Shown here piece by piece: positions 45,764 to 54,721 of a stretch of DNA of 64,000 nucleotides. Numbering within the stretch: position 1 is the stretch's first letter; the number at the start of each line of letters is the position of its first letter. A program made the translations under genes and the position numbers. The notes beneath the pieces were generated by a model that saw nothing but the letters and a program-made list of their open reading frames with translations, was not told the DNA's origin and ran no database searches. Where the stretch lies: contig NZ_JAAIYO010000004.1 in assembly GCF_014930455.1 (NCBI RefSeq), forward strand, positions 124,001 to 188,000, given 5' to 3'. The stretch is from Corallococcus soli. Lineage in GTDB: Bacteria > Myxococcota > Myxococcia > Myxococcales > Myxococcaceae.

Positions 45764-47419
45764 CTAGATGGCCCCTTCCTTCGGGTCGCTGTCCATGAAG
45801 GGGTAGGGCACCTGCGCGGGCGGCACGAAGTTCTCCTTGATGGTGCGCGGGCTGCTCCAGCGGAACAGGTTGACGATGGAGCCCGCCTTGTCGTTCGTGC
45901 CGGACGCCCGGCTGCCGCCGAAGGGCTGCTGGCCCACCACCGCGCCCGTGGGCTTGTCGTTGATGTAGAAGTTGCCCGCTGCGCCGCGCAGGCTGCTCAT
46001 CATCATCTCGATGGCCTTGCGGTCCCGCGCGAAGATGGCGCCGGTCAGCGCGTAGCTGGCGGCCTGGTCGCACTCCTTCAGCGTCTCCTCCAGCTTCGCG
46101 TCCGGGTAGACGTACAGGCCCACGAGCGGCGCGAAGATCTCCTCCGTCATGATGCGGTGGCGCGGGCTGTGGCACTGCACCAGCGTGGGCTGCACGTACC
46201 AGCCCTCGCTCTTGTCCGTCCCGCCGCCCGCGATGATGGTGGCGTCGCCGCCCGTCTTCGCCAGGTCGATGTACGACGACACCTTCTTGAACGAGCGCTC
46301 GTCGATGACGGCGCCCATGAAGTTCCGGAAGTCCGCCACGTCGCCCATCTTGATTTCACCGATGAGCGCCTGCAGGCGCGGCTTCAGCTTGGGCCACAGC
46401 GACTCCGGCACGTAGACGCGGCTGGCCGCGGAGCACTTCTGGCCCTGGTATTCGAAGCCGCCGCGCACGATGGCGACCGCGAGCGCCTCCAGGTCGTCCG
46501 CCGCGGACGGGTGCGCGAAGATGAAGTCCTTGCCGCCCGTCTCACCCACCAGCCGGGGGTACTGCTTGTAGCGGCTGATGTTCTCGCCCACGGTGCGCCA
46601 CAGGCTGTTGAACGTGGGCGTGGAGCCGGTGAAGTGGATGCCGCCCAGGTGGGGGCTCGCCAGCACCGGGTTGCCCACCGTGGGGCCGTCGCCGGGCAGC
46701 ATGTTGATGACGCCGTCGGGCAGGCCCGCCTCGCGCAGCAGCTCCAGGCCGTACCACGCGCTCAGGGCCTGCGTGGAGGACGGCTTCCACAGCACCACGT
46801 TGCCCATGATGGCGGGCGCCACGCACAGGTTGACGGCGATGGAGGTGAAGTTGAACGGCGTGATGGCGAAGACGAACCCGTCCAGCGGCCGGTAGTCCGT
46901 CAGGTTCCACGTCTGCGCGGAGCTCTCCGGCTGGATGGACAAGATCTGCTGCGCGAAGTGGACGTTGTAGCGAAGGAAGTCGATGAGCTCGCACGCCGCG
47001 TCGATCTCCGCCTGGTGCGCCGTCTTCGACTGGCCCAGCATGGAGGACGCGTTGAGCAGCGGGCGGTAGCGCGTGGCCAGCAGCTCCGCGGCGCGCAGGA
47101 AGATGGCCGCACGCGCGTGGAAGGACATCCGCGCCCAGTCCTCCTTCACGCTCAGGGCGTTCTGGATGGCCTGCTCGACGTGGCTGGCGTCCGCCTCGTG
47201 CAGGGTGGCCAGCACGTGCTGGTGCCGGTGCGGCATGCGCACCGTGTCCGTCTTGCCGGAGCGGAGGTGCTTGCCGCCGATGACGACCGGGATCTCCAGC
47301 TTCTCACCGCTCATGCGCTTGAGCGTGGCCTGGAGCTCGGCGCGCTCGGGCGTGCCGGGGGCGTGGGAGAGGACGGGCTCGTTCTTGGGAGCCGGGACGC
47401 GGGGGAAGGCGTTGAGCAC
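45764..47419 (-). CDS. pruA: 1-pyrroline-5-carboxylate dehydrogenase (ALDH4-like)
   Basis: Oxidises glutamate semialdehyde (from proline) to glutamate with NAD. From a GTG at 47419 it has 551 residues, matching animal mitochondrial ALDH4A1 in length and sequence: APKNEPVLS near the N-terminus, AITPFNFTSIAVNL, general base Glu293 in VGETGGK, nucleophile Cys329 in FEYQGQKCSAASR, and QQPFGGSRASGTNDK. The frame stays open 39 codons further but that part has no family match; GAGG precedes the GTG. Heads a unit with the epimerase. Confidence 0.93.
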   Translation of the reverse strand: MLNAFPRVPAPKNEPVLSHAPGTPERAELQATLKRMSGEKLEIPVVIGGKHLRSGKTDTVRMPHRHQHVLATLHEADASHVEQAIQNALSVKEDWARMSFHARAAIFLRAAELLATRYRPLLNASSMLGQSKTAHQAEIDAACELIDFLRYNVHFAQQILSIQPESSAQTWNLTDYRPLDGFVFAITPFNFTSIAVNLCVAPAIMGNVVLWKPSSTQALSAWYGLELLREAGLPDGVINMLPGDGPTVGNPVLASPHLGGIHFTGSTPTFNSLWRTVGENISRYKQYPRLVGETGGKDFIFAHPSAADDLEALAVAIVRGGFEYQGQKCSAASRVYVPESLWPKLKPRLQALIGEIKMGDVADFRNFMGAVIDERSFKKVSSYIDLAKTGGDATIIAGGGTDKSEGWYVQPTLVQCHSPRHRIMTEEIFAPLVGLYVYPDAKLEETLKECDQAASYALTGAIFARDRKAIEMMMSSLRGAAGNFYINDKPTGAVVGQQPFGGSRASGTNDKAGSIVNLFRWSSPRTIKENFVPPAQVPYPFMDSDPKEGAI

Positions 47420-47589
47420 GCGAGGACCTCGGGACAGGAGAAGAAAGGTGGGCAAGGTATAGCCCTCCCGCACGTCCAGGTCAGCGACAGATGCCCGGGC
47501 CGTCCGCGCCGCGACACCGGGAGGCGCCGCCCCCACGCGTCACGGGCAGGGCAAAAGCCTCCTGCCCCCCGGACGGCCTGACCCTCGGC

Positions 47590-47988
47590 TCAGGCCTCGC
47601 CCGCCGCCTTGGCCGTCGCGCCCCGCGCCCGCTGCAACACGGCGTGCAGCTGCGCGATGAGGTACGGCGGCTTCACGGGCTTGACCAGGTACGCGTCCGG
47701 CTGGGGCTGCGCGGGGTCCAGGTCCACGCGCGGCGCGTAGCCGCTGACGAACACCACCGGCAGGCGCGCCAGGGACGGTTCGGCGCGCACGCGGCGGCAC
47801 AGCTCATAGCCGTCGATGCCGTCCATGTTCACGTCCGACAGCAGCACGTCCGGCGTCTCCGTCAGCGCGTGCGCGAGCCCCGCCTCGCCGTCGGCCGCCA
47901 CCGTGCAGTCGAACTCACCGGACAGCAGCAGCCGCAGCGTCTCGCGCATGGTCCAGGAGTTCTCGACGATGAGGACCTTGGGCTTCAC
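47590..47988 (-). CDS. Receiver-domain protein with altered acidic pocket
   Basis: A 132-residue CheY-like protein from GTG 47988 (GGGAG upstream). It has phospho-acceptor Asp52 (LLSDVNMDGIDGYEL), Ser82 and Lys103 (YLVKPVKPP). The N-terminal acidic pair reads EN (IVENSW, residues 8-11) instead of DD or ED, so one magnesium ligand is lost. It may be phosphorylated poorly or act unphosphorylated. No output domain. Upstream of pruA by 170 bases. Confidence 0.85.
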   Translation of the reverse strand: MKPKVLIVENSWTMRETLRLLLSGEFDCTVAADGEAGLAHALTETPDVLLSDVNMDGIDGYELCRRVRAEPSLARLPVVFVSGYAPRVDLDPAQPQPDAYLVKPVKPPYLIAQLHAVLQRARGATAKAAGEA

Positions 47989-48135
47989 GGCGCTTCGACT
48001 CCCGGGAGGGGACCGCGGACAGCAGGGGGCACGACGGCACCAGCATCCCCCCACCGTGCGCACCGGGCAAGAGGTCCCCCTTCACCCGGAGGAATTCATG
48101 AAAGCCTCCACCTTACGGGTTTGCCTCCAACACCC

Positions 48136-48420
48136 CTATGCCTCCGGCGGGGGATTCACGAGCCCGCGCCGGGAAACCTCGGAGTCCGGCTCCTCGTCGC
48201 CTCGTGCCTCCCGCTCGGGCACCTGTTCCTCCGTCCATGCCTCGCCGCGCTCCACGCCCGCCTCCCAGGCGGTCTCCTCCAGCGGGCCCGGGTTGACGTC
48301 CGGCGCGCGGGCGGCCTGCGAGCGCTCGCGGCTCAGCTCCGCGGCGGCGCGATCCTGGGCGTCCTCCATCTGGCCCCGGTTGCGAGGCTGGAAGTTCTTG
48401 CGGTCCTTGTCGTCGGCCAT
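48136..48420 (-). CDS. Small acidic protein, unknown function
   Basis: A 94-residue hydrophilic protein rich in Glu, Asp, Arg and Pro, probably disordered, with no signal or membrane segment. ATG 48420 is preceded by GGAGG at the right distance and begins MADDKDRKNFQPRNRGQ. Neither homologue nor motif is recognised; the ribosome site and composition support it as a real gene. Confidence 0.65.
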   Translation of the reverse strand: MADDKDRKNFQPRNRGQMEDAQDRAAAELSRERSQAARAPDVNPGPLEETAWEAGVERGEAWTEEQVPEREARGDEEPDSEVSRRGLVNPPPEA

Positions 48421-48631
48421 GGTGTGCCTCCAGGCGGTTTCGCCGTCGCGGAAGGAGCCCTGCGTGGGGCGCGAACCGGCATCCGGCAGGAAGGTGGGCC
48501 TCGCGGGAGCGCCCGGGCAACGACGGGCCCTGGAAGCCCGCCTGCCTGGCCGCCCAGGGACGAAGGGCGCCGTCCCTGTCGCGCCGCAGCCCGGCTCCGA
48601 GGCTCCGGCAAAACGACCCTGACGTCTGCCT

Positions 48632-49303
48632 TCAGCGGGGGGCCCGTGGCAGGCCCCGGGCCAGGGGCTGGGAGGCTTCCTGGGAGAGGCGCTGGAGCTC
48701 CGGGGCGATGTCGGCCGTGGGCGCGGCGATGCTGCACCGCGCGCCGCCGTGCACCAGGCCCACCACGCGCATCCGTGCGTCCACCAGGGGCGCGCCGGAG
48801 TCACCCGGGATGCCGTGCATCGTGGTGAAGAGCGCGGCGGGCACATCCGGCAGCGAGGGGCAGCGGCCCAGCCGCTCCAACTGGACCTGCTGCGGCGCTC
48901 CGGGGCGATCAAACCGGCCGGTGAAGACGAGCGGTTCGCCGGGCGTGGGCAGCGCGTCCGCCACCTCCAGCGGGGCCACCGGCGCCTTCGCCTCCAGCTC
49001 CAGCACCGCCAGGTCCCGGCCGCGATCCACGAACACGTAGCGGCCCTCCAGCCGTCGCCCGTCCTCGAAGTTCGTGTGCTCGGGCCCGGCGTCCTGGCCC
49101 CGCGCGACGCAGTGGGCCGCGGTGAGCACGTGGCGCCCGGAGCCCACCACCACGCCCGCGCAGTGGCCCTCGCCCAGGGTGACGGTCGCCGCCGCCGCTT
49201 TCTGGAGGTCCTGGGCCTCCGGGTCCACCGGCTGACCGCAGGCCATCCAGGCCGTGACGGCCACGAAGGCCACGGTCACTCCGCCCCGCTTCCATGCACG
49301 CAT
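48632..49303 (-). CDS. Trypsin-like serine protease, probably a lipoprotein
   Basis: A 223-residue chymotrypsin-fold protease. It has His64 in TAAHC, Asp97 in DRGRDLAVL and Ser169 in GIPGDSGAPL. The hydrophobic start ends in TAWMACGQP, where Cys22 could be a lipobox cysteine. It is therefore secreted or membrane-anchored. No propeptide is evident. ATG 49303 has AGGGGGAAG upstream. Divergent from the kinase/ATPase gene. Confidence 0.88.
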   Translation of the reverse strand: MRAWKRGGVTVAFVAVTAWMACGQPVDPEAQDLQKAAAATVTLGEGHCAGVVVGSGRHVLTAAHCVARGQDAGPEHTNFEDGRRLEGRYVFVDRGRDLAVLELEAKAPVAPLEVADALPTPGEPLVFTGRFDRPGAPQQVQLERLGRCPSLPDVPAALFTTMHGIPGDSGAPLVDARMRVVGLVHGGARCSIAAPTADIAPELQRLSQEASQPLARGLPRAPR

Positions 49304-49564
49304 GCCGCTTCCCCCTGGGGTAGGGGCCGTGGGCCCCGTGCCTGGAAGAAGGGTGTGCATGCGTCCCGGTGCGTTGGGGCCGGAGGGCCGGAAGCGGCCC
49401 CCCAGCAGGCGTTCGGGCGGCGGGGCGCGCCTTCCTCCGGCAGGACGGGGGCGTGATGTCCAGGAGCATGGAGTGCACCTGCTCGGATGTCCCGGAGGCG
49501 GTGTCACTGAAACGTGCTATTGCTCCGACGTCTGGATTCCGGCGCAACCGCCGGCCCCTAGCGC

Positions 49565-52500
49565 GTGAGCGACGACGAGAAGACAACGGTCCTGGACGAG
49601 CGCACCCGGCCTCCGAGCACGTGGGGGGACCGGCTGCGTACGCCCATCACCCTGCCGGGGGCGGGCATCGGGGAGCGGCGTTCCCTGGAGCCGGGCATGG
49701 TCGTCACCGGGCGCTACCGCGTGGAGTCGCTGCTGGGCGAGGGCGGCATGGGCCGCATCTGGCTGGCGGACGACCTCCAGGAGCGCCGGCGCGTCGCGCT
49801 CAAGGAGATGCACGTCCCGGCGGAGCTGTCCGCGGCGAAGGTGGAGGAGCTGGTGCTGATGTTCCGGCACGAGTTCTTCGCCATGAAGAAGCTCCAGCAC
49901 CCGTCCACGCTCAAGGTCTTCGACTGGGGCATGACGGAGGCCGGCAACCGCTTCATCACCATGGAGGTGGTGGGCGGCCACGACCTGAGCACGCTGGTGC
50001 GCGAAGCGCCGCTGGACACGCGCACGCTGTACCGGGTGCTGATCCAGATGGCGCAGGTGCTGGCGTTCATCCACTCGCGCCTGTACGTGCACTGCGACAT
50101 CAAGGCCAGCAACGTGCGCATCACCGAGTCCGGCGCGGTGAAGCTGATGGACTTCGGCGTGATGCACCAGCTGGGCACGCCCAGCCCCGGCAAGCTCAAG
50201 GGCACGCTGGAGTACCTGGCGCCGGAGTGGCAGCGGGGCGCGAGCATCGACGGGCGCGCGGACCTGTACTCGCTGGGCGTGATGGCCTGGTACCTGGCCA
50301 CGCGCAAGCTGCCCTTCAAGCGCAGCAACCCCGCGGTGCTGCTGGCGGATCACCTGACGCGCCCGCCGCCGCGCCCCTCCACGCTCTGCGCGGTGGACCC
50401 GCAGCTGGAGGAGATCATCCTCCTGCTCATGGCCAAGGATCCGCGCGAGCGCTTCCAGGACGCCAGCGAGCTGCTCGAAGCGCTCTGCCACGCGAGCGGC
50501 GAGCCGTCCCCGGAGGAGCCGCTGTCGGCGCGCGCCAGCTACCTGCACGTCCCGGAGGTGGTGGGGCGCGAGGCGGAGCTGGAGGGGCTGATGAACGGCC
50601 TGGCGGAGGCGGACTGGGGCCAGTCGCGCGCGGTGCTCGTGGGCGGGCCCGCGGGCGTGGGCAAGACGCGGCTGCTCCAGGAGTTCGAGCTCCAGGCGAA
50701 GCTGGCGGAGCTGCCCTTCGGCCGGGGCCAGTGCCGCGCGGAGGGGCTGGCGCCGCTCGCGCCGGTGGCGCAGGCGCTGCGCAGCATGGTGCCGCACACG
50801 CCCGCGGAGCTGATGGACCGGCTGGGGCCCCGGCTGGCGCGCCTGCTGCCCCACCTGTCGTCGGAGGTGCACGAGGACGAGGTGCACGAGCGGGCCTTGC
50901 GCGAAGGCGCGGAGGAGAAGGGCGCGTTCTTCGAGGCGCTGTCGGAGTGGACGCACACGCTGGGCGGGCGGCAGTCGTTCGTGCTGTGCTTCGAGGACCT
51001 CCAGTGGGCGGACAGCGCGTCGCTGGAGGCCATCAACGTCATCATCCGCGCGCTGCACGGCACGCGCGGCATGGTGGTGGGCACGTTCCGCTCCGCGGAG
51101 CTGTCGCGACTGAGCCTCGCGTTCCAGACGGTGGACGAGAAGCTCACCTCGCGCGTGGACCTGGAGCCCCTGTCCGCGGAGAACGTGGGCACGCTGGTGG
51201 AGCTGGTGCTGCCCGGGCTGGAGATGCCGGAGGGCTTCGTCACGCGGCTGCACGAGACCACGGGCGGCAACGCCTTCTTCGCCACCGAGTGCCTGCGCAT
51301 GCTGGTGGAGGCGGGCGCGCTCAAGCGCGTGGGCGGCCGGTGGGAGGCGGAGGAGGGGCTGGGGACGCGGCGGCTGCCGGACAGCATCCAGGAGGCGGTG
51401 CTGGTGCGGCTTGCGAGCGCGCCCCCGGAGCAGGTGACGCTCCTGCGCAAGCTGGCGCCCGCGGGCCGCATGCTGGACCTGCCGCTGGTGCGCGCGCTGG
51501 CGGGGCTGCCGGAGGCGGAGCTGTTCGCGGTGCTGGACGGCATCGTGGAGCGGCAGTTCCTCCAGGACGTGGAGGGCCGGTACGTCTTCACGCACGACAC
51601 CGTGCACCAGGCCGTCTACGACAGCACGCCGGAGGTGGAGCGCCGGTCGCACCACGGCCTGGTGGCGCGGGCGCTCCAGGCGCTGCCCGTGGGCCGCGCG
51701 GGGCTGGTGCGCGCGGTGGGCTGGCACTACGCGCGCTCGGACGCGCCCGCGGAGGCCATCCAGCCGCTGCTGGAGGCGGGCAGGGCGGCCATCGAGGCGG
51801 AGGCGCTGCTGGAGGCCACGCTGCTCTTGAAGGAGGCGGCGGGGCTCCTGGAGTCCGCGCCGGACTTCCCGGGGCGCTCGGAGCAGCTGCTGCGCACCTG
51901 GGTGTCGCTGGTGGAGGTGGGCTACTCCAGCGACCCGCCGACGTCGGTGGCGTACGCGGAGCGCCTCTTCGCGCACTGGGCTGCCACGGTGGACGTGGAG
52001 GCCGGGCGCCGCGAGGCGGCGGCGCGGCTGGCGTCCGCGCGCACGGCCACGGCCGCGGAGCACGAGGAGCTGCTGTGCCCGCTGTTCCGCGAGGTGTCCG
52101 CGGGCGCGCGCATGACGCCGGTGGACGTCTTCTGGAAGCGCTCGGAGCTTCAAATCCTCCAGGGCATGTCGCTGGCCATCCTGGGGCGCACGCAGGAGAT
52201 GGAGGCGCTGCTGTCGAGCGCGTCCGCCGAGCACCCGGAGGACTCGCCCTACCTGGCCGGGATGTCCATCGCCCGCGCGACGCTGAGCGCGTACACCGGC
52301 TGCTGGTCCGGGGGCGTGGTCGAGCAGCGTCGGCAGGTGAAGCGGCTGCGCGACTTCCGCGACGCCGTGGGCCGCCCGCCCCGGCGGCTCGCGTGGGCGC
52401 TGGGCATGGGCGGCTACCTGCTCAACGTGAACCTGGCCCTGCGCGGCGAAGCGCTGGACGAGGACGTGCTGCGCGACGGGCTCGCGGTGGCGCAGGCCCA

Positions 52501-53293
52501 CGGCTTCACCGACGTGCGCGCCTACCACCTGTTCACCCAGGTGACGCGCGCGGCCTTCACCGGGGACGGGGCCGCCTTCGCGCCGGCCCTGGCGCAGAAG
52601 ACGGAGCTCATCCGGCGGCTGGGCAGCCCCCGGCTGATGGAGCGCAACCTGGCCCTCTTCACGCCGCCGTACTACCTGGAGCGCGGCGAGCACGAGCTCG
52701 TCGCCGCGGTGGTGGCGCGCGGCGAGGCCCTGGCGCGGGTGCTGCCCCAGGACCGCTGGTTGCAGGCCCACGTGCAGGTGTACCAGGCGTGCCGCGACGT
52801 GCTCTTCGAGGACGCGGCCGCCGCGCGCGAGTCGCTGCCCCGCGCCCTGGAGGCCGCGCGCCAGGGCGGCCTGCGCATGGAGACGCTGGTGCACGTGTAC
52901 CAGGCGCGCTTCGAGCGCGACCAGGGCCGGCTGCCCGCCGCGCTCGCCGCCGCGCAGACGGCGCTCGCGCGCGCTTTGGATCCGGTGCTCGCCAACCCGT
53001 GGGATGAAATCCTGGCCCGCCGCGCGCTGGCGCCGCTGGTGTCCAAGGAGGAGGGCGACGCGCACCTGCGCCACGCGCTCATCCTGGCGGAGGCCACCGG
53101 CAACGTGCTGCAGATGGGGCTCGTGTACCTGCAACACGCGGAGCGGCACGGCACGCACGAGGAGGTGATGCTGGAGCTGGAGATCGCCGAGCGCGCCTTC
53201 GGCAACGCGAAGGCCACGCACCTCCAGTCGCTCGCCAGCTCCCTGCGCGGCCCGCTGTCGCGCCAGCCCGGAGCGCTGAAGCAGAGCGCCTGA
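49565..53293 (+). CDS. Ser/Thr protein kinase fused to AAA ATPase and helical repeats
   Basis: A 1242-residue cytosolic signalling protein. The kinase domain (about 50-310) has GEGGMG, Lys80, the catalytic loop HCDIKASN (176-183, Cys in place of the usual Arg) and DFG (196-198). An AAA/STAND-type ATPase follows, with GGPAGVGKT (360-368) and FEDLQWAD as Walker B. About 700 residues of TPR-like helices complete it. The plan matches PknK-like kinase/ATPase proteins common in myxobacteria. GTG 49565 is the start. Likely input is sensed by the helical region; targets unknown. Confidence 0.93.
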   Translation: MSDDEKTTVLDERTRPPSTWGDRLRTPITLPGAGIGERRSLEPGMVVTGRYRVESLLGEGGMGRIWLADDLQERRRVALKEMHVPAELSAAKVEELVLMFRHEFFAMKKLQHPSTLKVFDWGMTEAGNRFITMEVVGGHDLSTLVREAPLDTRTLYRVLIQMAQVLAFIHSRLYVHCDIKASNVRITESGAVKLMDFGVMHQLGTPSPGKLKGTLEYLAPEWQRGASIDGRADLYSLGVMAWYLATRKLPFKRSNPAVLLADHLTRPPPRPSTLCAVDPQLEEIILLLMAKDPRERFQDASELLEALCHASGEPSPEEPLSARASYLHVPEVVGREAELEGLMNGLAEADWGQSRAVLVGGPAGVGKTRLLQEFELQAKLAELPFGRGQCRAEGLAPLAPVAQALRSMVPHTPAELMDRLGPRLARLLPHLSSEVHEDEVHERALREGAEEKGAFFEALSEWTHTLGGRQSFVLCFEDLQWADSASLEAINVIIRALHGTRGMVVGTFRSAELSRLSLAFQTVDEKLTSRVDLEPLSAENVGTLVELVLPGLEMPEGFVTRLHETTGGNAFFATECLRMLVEAGALKRVGGRWEAEEGLGTRRLPDSIQEAVLVRLASAPPEQVTLLRKLAPAGRMLDLPLVRALAGLPEAELFAVLDGIVERQFLQDVEGRYVFTHDTVHQAVYDSTPEVERRSHHGLVARALQALPVGRAGLVRAVGWHYARSDAPAEAIQPLLEAGRAAIEAEALLEATLLLKEAAGLLESAPDFPGRSEQLLRTWVSLVEVGYSSDPPTSVAYAERLFAHWAATVDVEAGRREAAARLASARTATAAEHEELLCPLFREVSAGARMTPVDVFWKRSELQILQGMSLAILGRTQEMEALLSSASAEHPEDSPYLAGMSIARATLSAYTGCWSGGVVEQRRQVKRLRDFRDAVGRPPRRLAWALGMGGYLLNVNLALRGEALDEDVLRDGLAVAQAHGFTDVRAYHLFTQVTRAAFTGDGAAFAPALAQKTELIRRLGSPRLMERNLALFTPPYYLERGEHELVAAVVARGEALARVLPQDRWLQAHVQVYQACRDVLFEDAAAARESLPRALEAARQGGLRMETLVHVYQARFERDQGRLPAALAAAQTALARALDPVLANPWDEILARRALAPLVSKEEGDAHLRHALILAEATGNVLQMGLVYLQHAERHGTHEEVMLELEIAERAFGNAKATHLQSLASSLRGPLSRQPGALKQSA

Positions 53294-53321
53294 CGGGCGC
53301 CGTCCTGGGTAGGATGGCCCC

Positions 53322-53978
53322 ATGGCCCCGTCCCCCCTGCGCTTCTGCCTGGACTACCTGTCACCGTATGCCTACCTCGCCTGGCTGCGGATGCCCGCCC
53401 TCGCGGCGCGCCACGGGCGCACGCTGGAGCCGGTGCCGGTGCTGCTCGCGGGGCTGCTCAACGCGGTGGGCTCCATCGGGCCCGCGGAGATCCCCGCCAA
53501 GCGCGTCTACGTCTTCAAGCAGACCTTCCGCATCGCGCACGAACAGGGGGCCCCGTTCACCCCGCCGCCCTCGCACCCGTTCAACCCGCTGCTGTCCCTG
53601 CGCGTGACGGCGGCGGTGGACGACGTGGAGGCCCGGACGAGGCTCGCCACCGCGCTCTATGCGGCGGCGTGGGGTGAGGGCCGGGGCATCGAGACGCCGG
53701 AGCAGGTGGGCGCGGTGCTCCAGCAGGCCGGCTTCGACGCGCAGGCCCTGCTCGCCCGGGCGGCGAGCCCGGAGGTGAAGGACCGCGTGCGCCGCAACAC
53801 CGACGAGGCGCTGGCCCAGGGCACCTTCGGCGTGCCCTCCGTGCTGGTGGACGGAGAGATGTTCTGGGGCGTGGACTCGCTGGGCCACCTGGAGCGCTTC
53901 CTGGAGGGCCGCGATCCGCTCACCCCGGACGCCCTGGCGCGCTGGCAGCACCTGCCCTCCACCGCGTCGCGTCGCTGA
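53322..53978 (+). CDS. 2-hydroxychromene-2-carboxylate isomerase / DsbA-fold protein
   Basis: A 218-residue kappa-class GST-like protein. FCLDYLSPYAYLAW at the start holds the Ser that activates glutathione. The helical insertion and the cis-Pro region GTFGVPSVLVDGEMFWG are complete. It isomerises hydroxychromene carboxylates in naphthalene degradation; many homologues have other or unknown substrates. It follows the kinase by 28 bases. Confidence 0.88.
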   Translation: MAPSPLRFCLDYLSPYAYLAWLRMPALAARHGRTLEPVPVLLAGLLNAVGSIGPAEIPAKRVYVFKQTFRIAHEQGAPFTPPPSHPFNPLLSLRVTAAVDDVEARTRLATALYAAAWGEGRGIETPEQVGAVLQQAGFDAQALLARAASPEVKDRVRRNTDEALAQGTFGVPSVLVDGEMFWGVDSLGHLERFLEGRDPLTPDALARWQHLPSTASRR

Positions 53979-53998
53979 GCGCCGGAGGCCCCCGGTCC

Positions 53999-54649
53999 AT
54001 GAACGTCCTCGGTCAGTTGGGATTCGTCGTCGCGAGCCTCGTGCTGGCGGGCGTGCTGCTGTCGCTCAACTTCTGGCGCGCGCTGCTCTTCTTCTTCCCC
54101 GGCACGGTCCGCATCGAGCCGGAGGCCCCCGCGGACCAGATGGACCTGCCGGAGGCGCTGGCCCCCCTCGCCGGCCAGCTCCAGGCGCTGGGCTTCACCC
54201 CCCTGGGCAGCCACGAGGAGAAGCCGCTCCTTCAGGGGGCCACCCGCTCCTACACCTGGGCCCACCCCGGCGAGCGCGTCTTCGCCACCCTGCACCTGGG
54301 CAAGGAGGAGCTGCCCCGCCTCTACCTGCTCACCCCCCTGGCCTCCGGGGGCTTCGTCGTCACCGCCAGCTACCGGCGCCCCGCCCTGGACCTGCCCGGC
54401 TACCGCTCCGGTTCCCTGGAGGACGCCTCCCCGGAGCGCCTGTTGCGCGCACATGTGCGCCGACTGGACGGGTTGGGTCCGGCGGAGCCGGGCGCCTTCA
54501 CCTGGGAGGGCCGGGTCCAGGCCGGGCGGGCCTGGTACCAGGGCCTTGGCCGCAGGGAAATCCGCCGGCAGAACCTCCAGGGAGTGTTGTGGACGGCCAT
54601 CGCGCTTGCCATCGTCGCCGGCGCCTTCCTGGGCAGGCGCGCGGGCTGA
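53999..54649 (+). CDS. Membrane protein with two helices, unknown function
   Basis: A 216-residue protein with a hydrophobic N-terminal helix (about 6-35) and another close to the C-terminus (about 194-211). A soluble domain of about 150 residues with aromatic and charged strands lies between them. No family recognised. It lies 20 bases behind the isomerase gene. Confidence 0.75.
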   Translation: MNVLGQLGFVVASLVLAGVLLSLNFWRALLFFFPGTVRIEPEAPADQMDLPEALAPLAGQLQALGFTPLGSHEEKPLLQGATRSYTWAHPGERVFATLHLGKEELPRLYLLTPLASGGFVVTASYRRPALDLPGYRSGSLEDASPERLLRAHVRRLDGLGPAEPGAFTWEGRVQAGRAWYQGLGRREIRRQNLQGVLWTAIALAIVAGAFLGRRAG

Positions 54650-54721
54650 GGCGGCCACCGCGTCTTGCTCGTCACGTCGTGCGTGCACCGCGCCGCCCGG
54701 AAGAGTAGGGAGTCGACCACC

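Noticed and set aside
49517-53323. 1268-codon minus-strand frame opposite the kinase/ATPase
   Set aside because: Shadow of the kinase gene; residues are dominated by Arg, His, Gln and Leu from GC-rich antisense codons.
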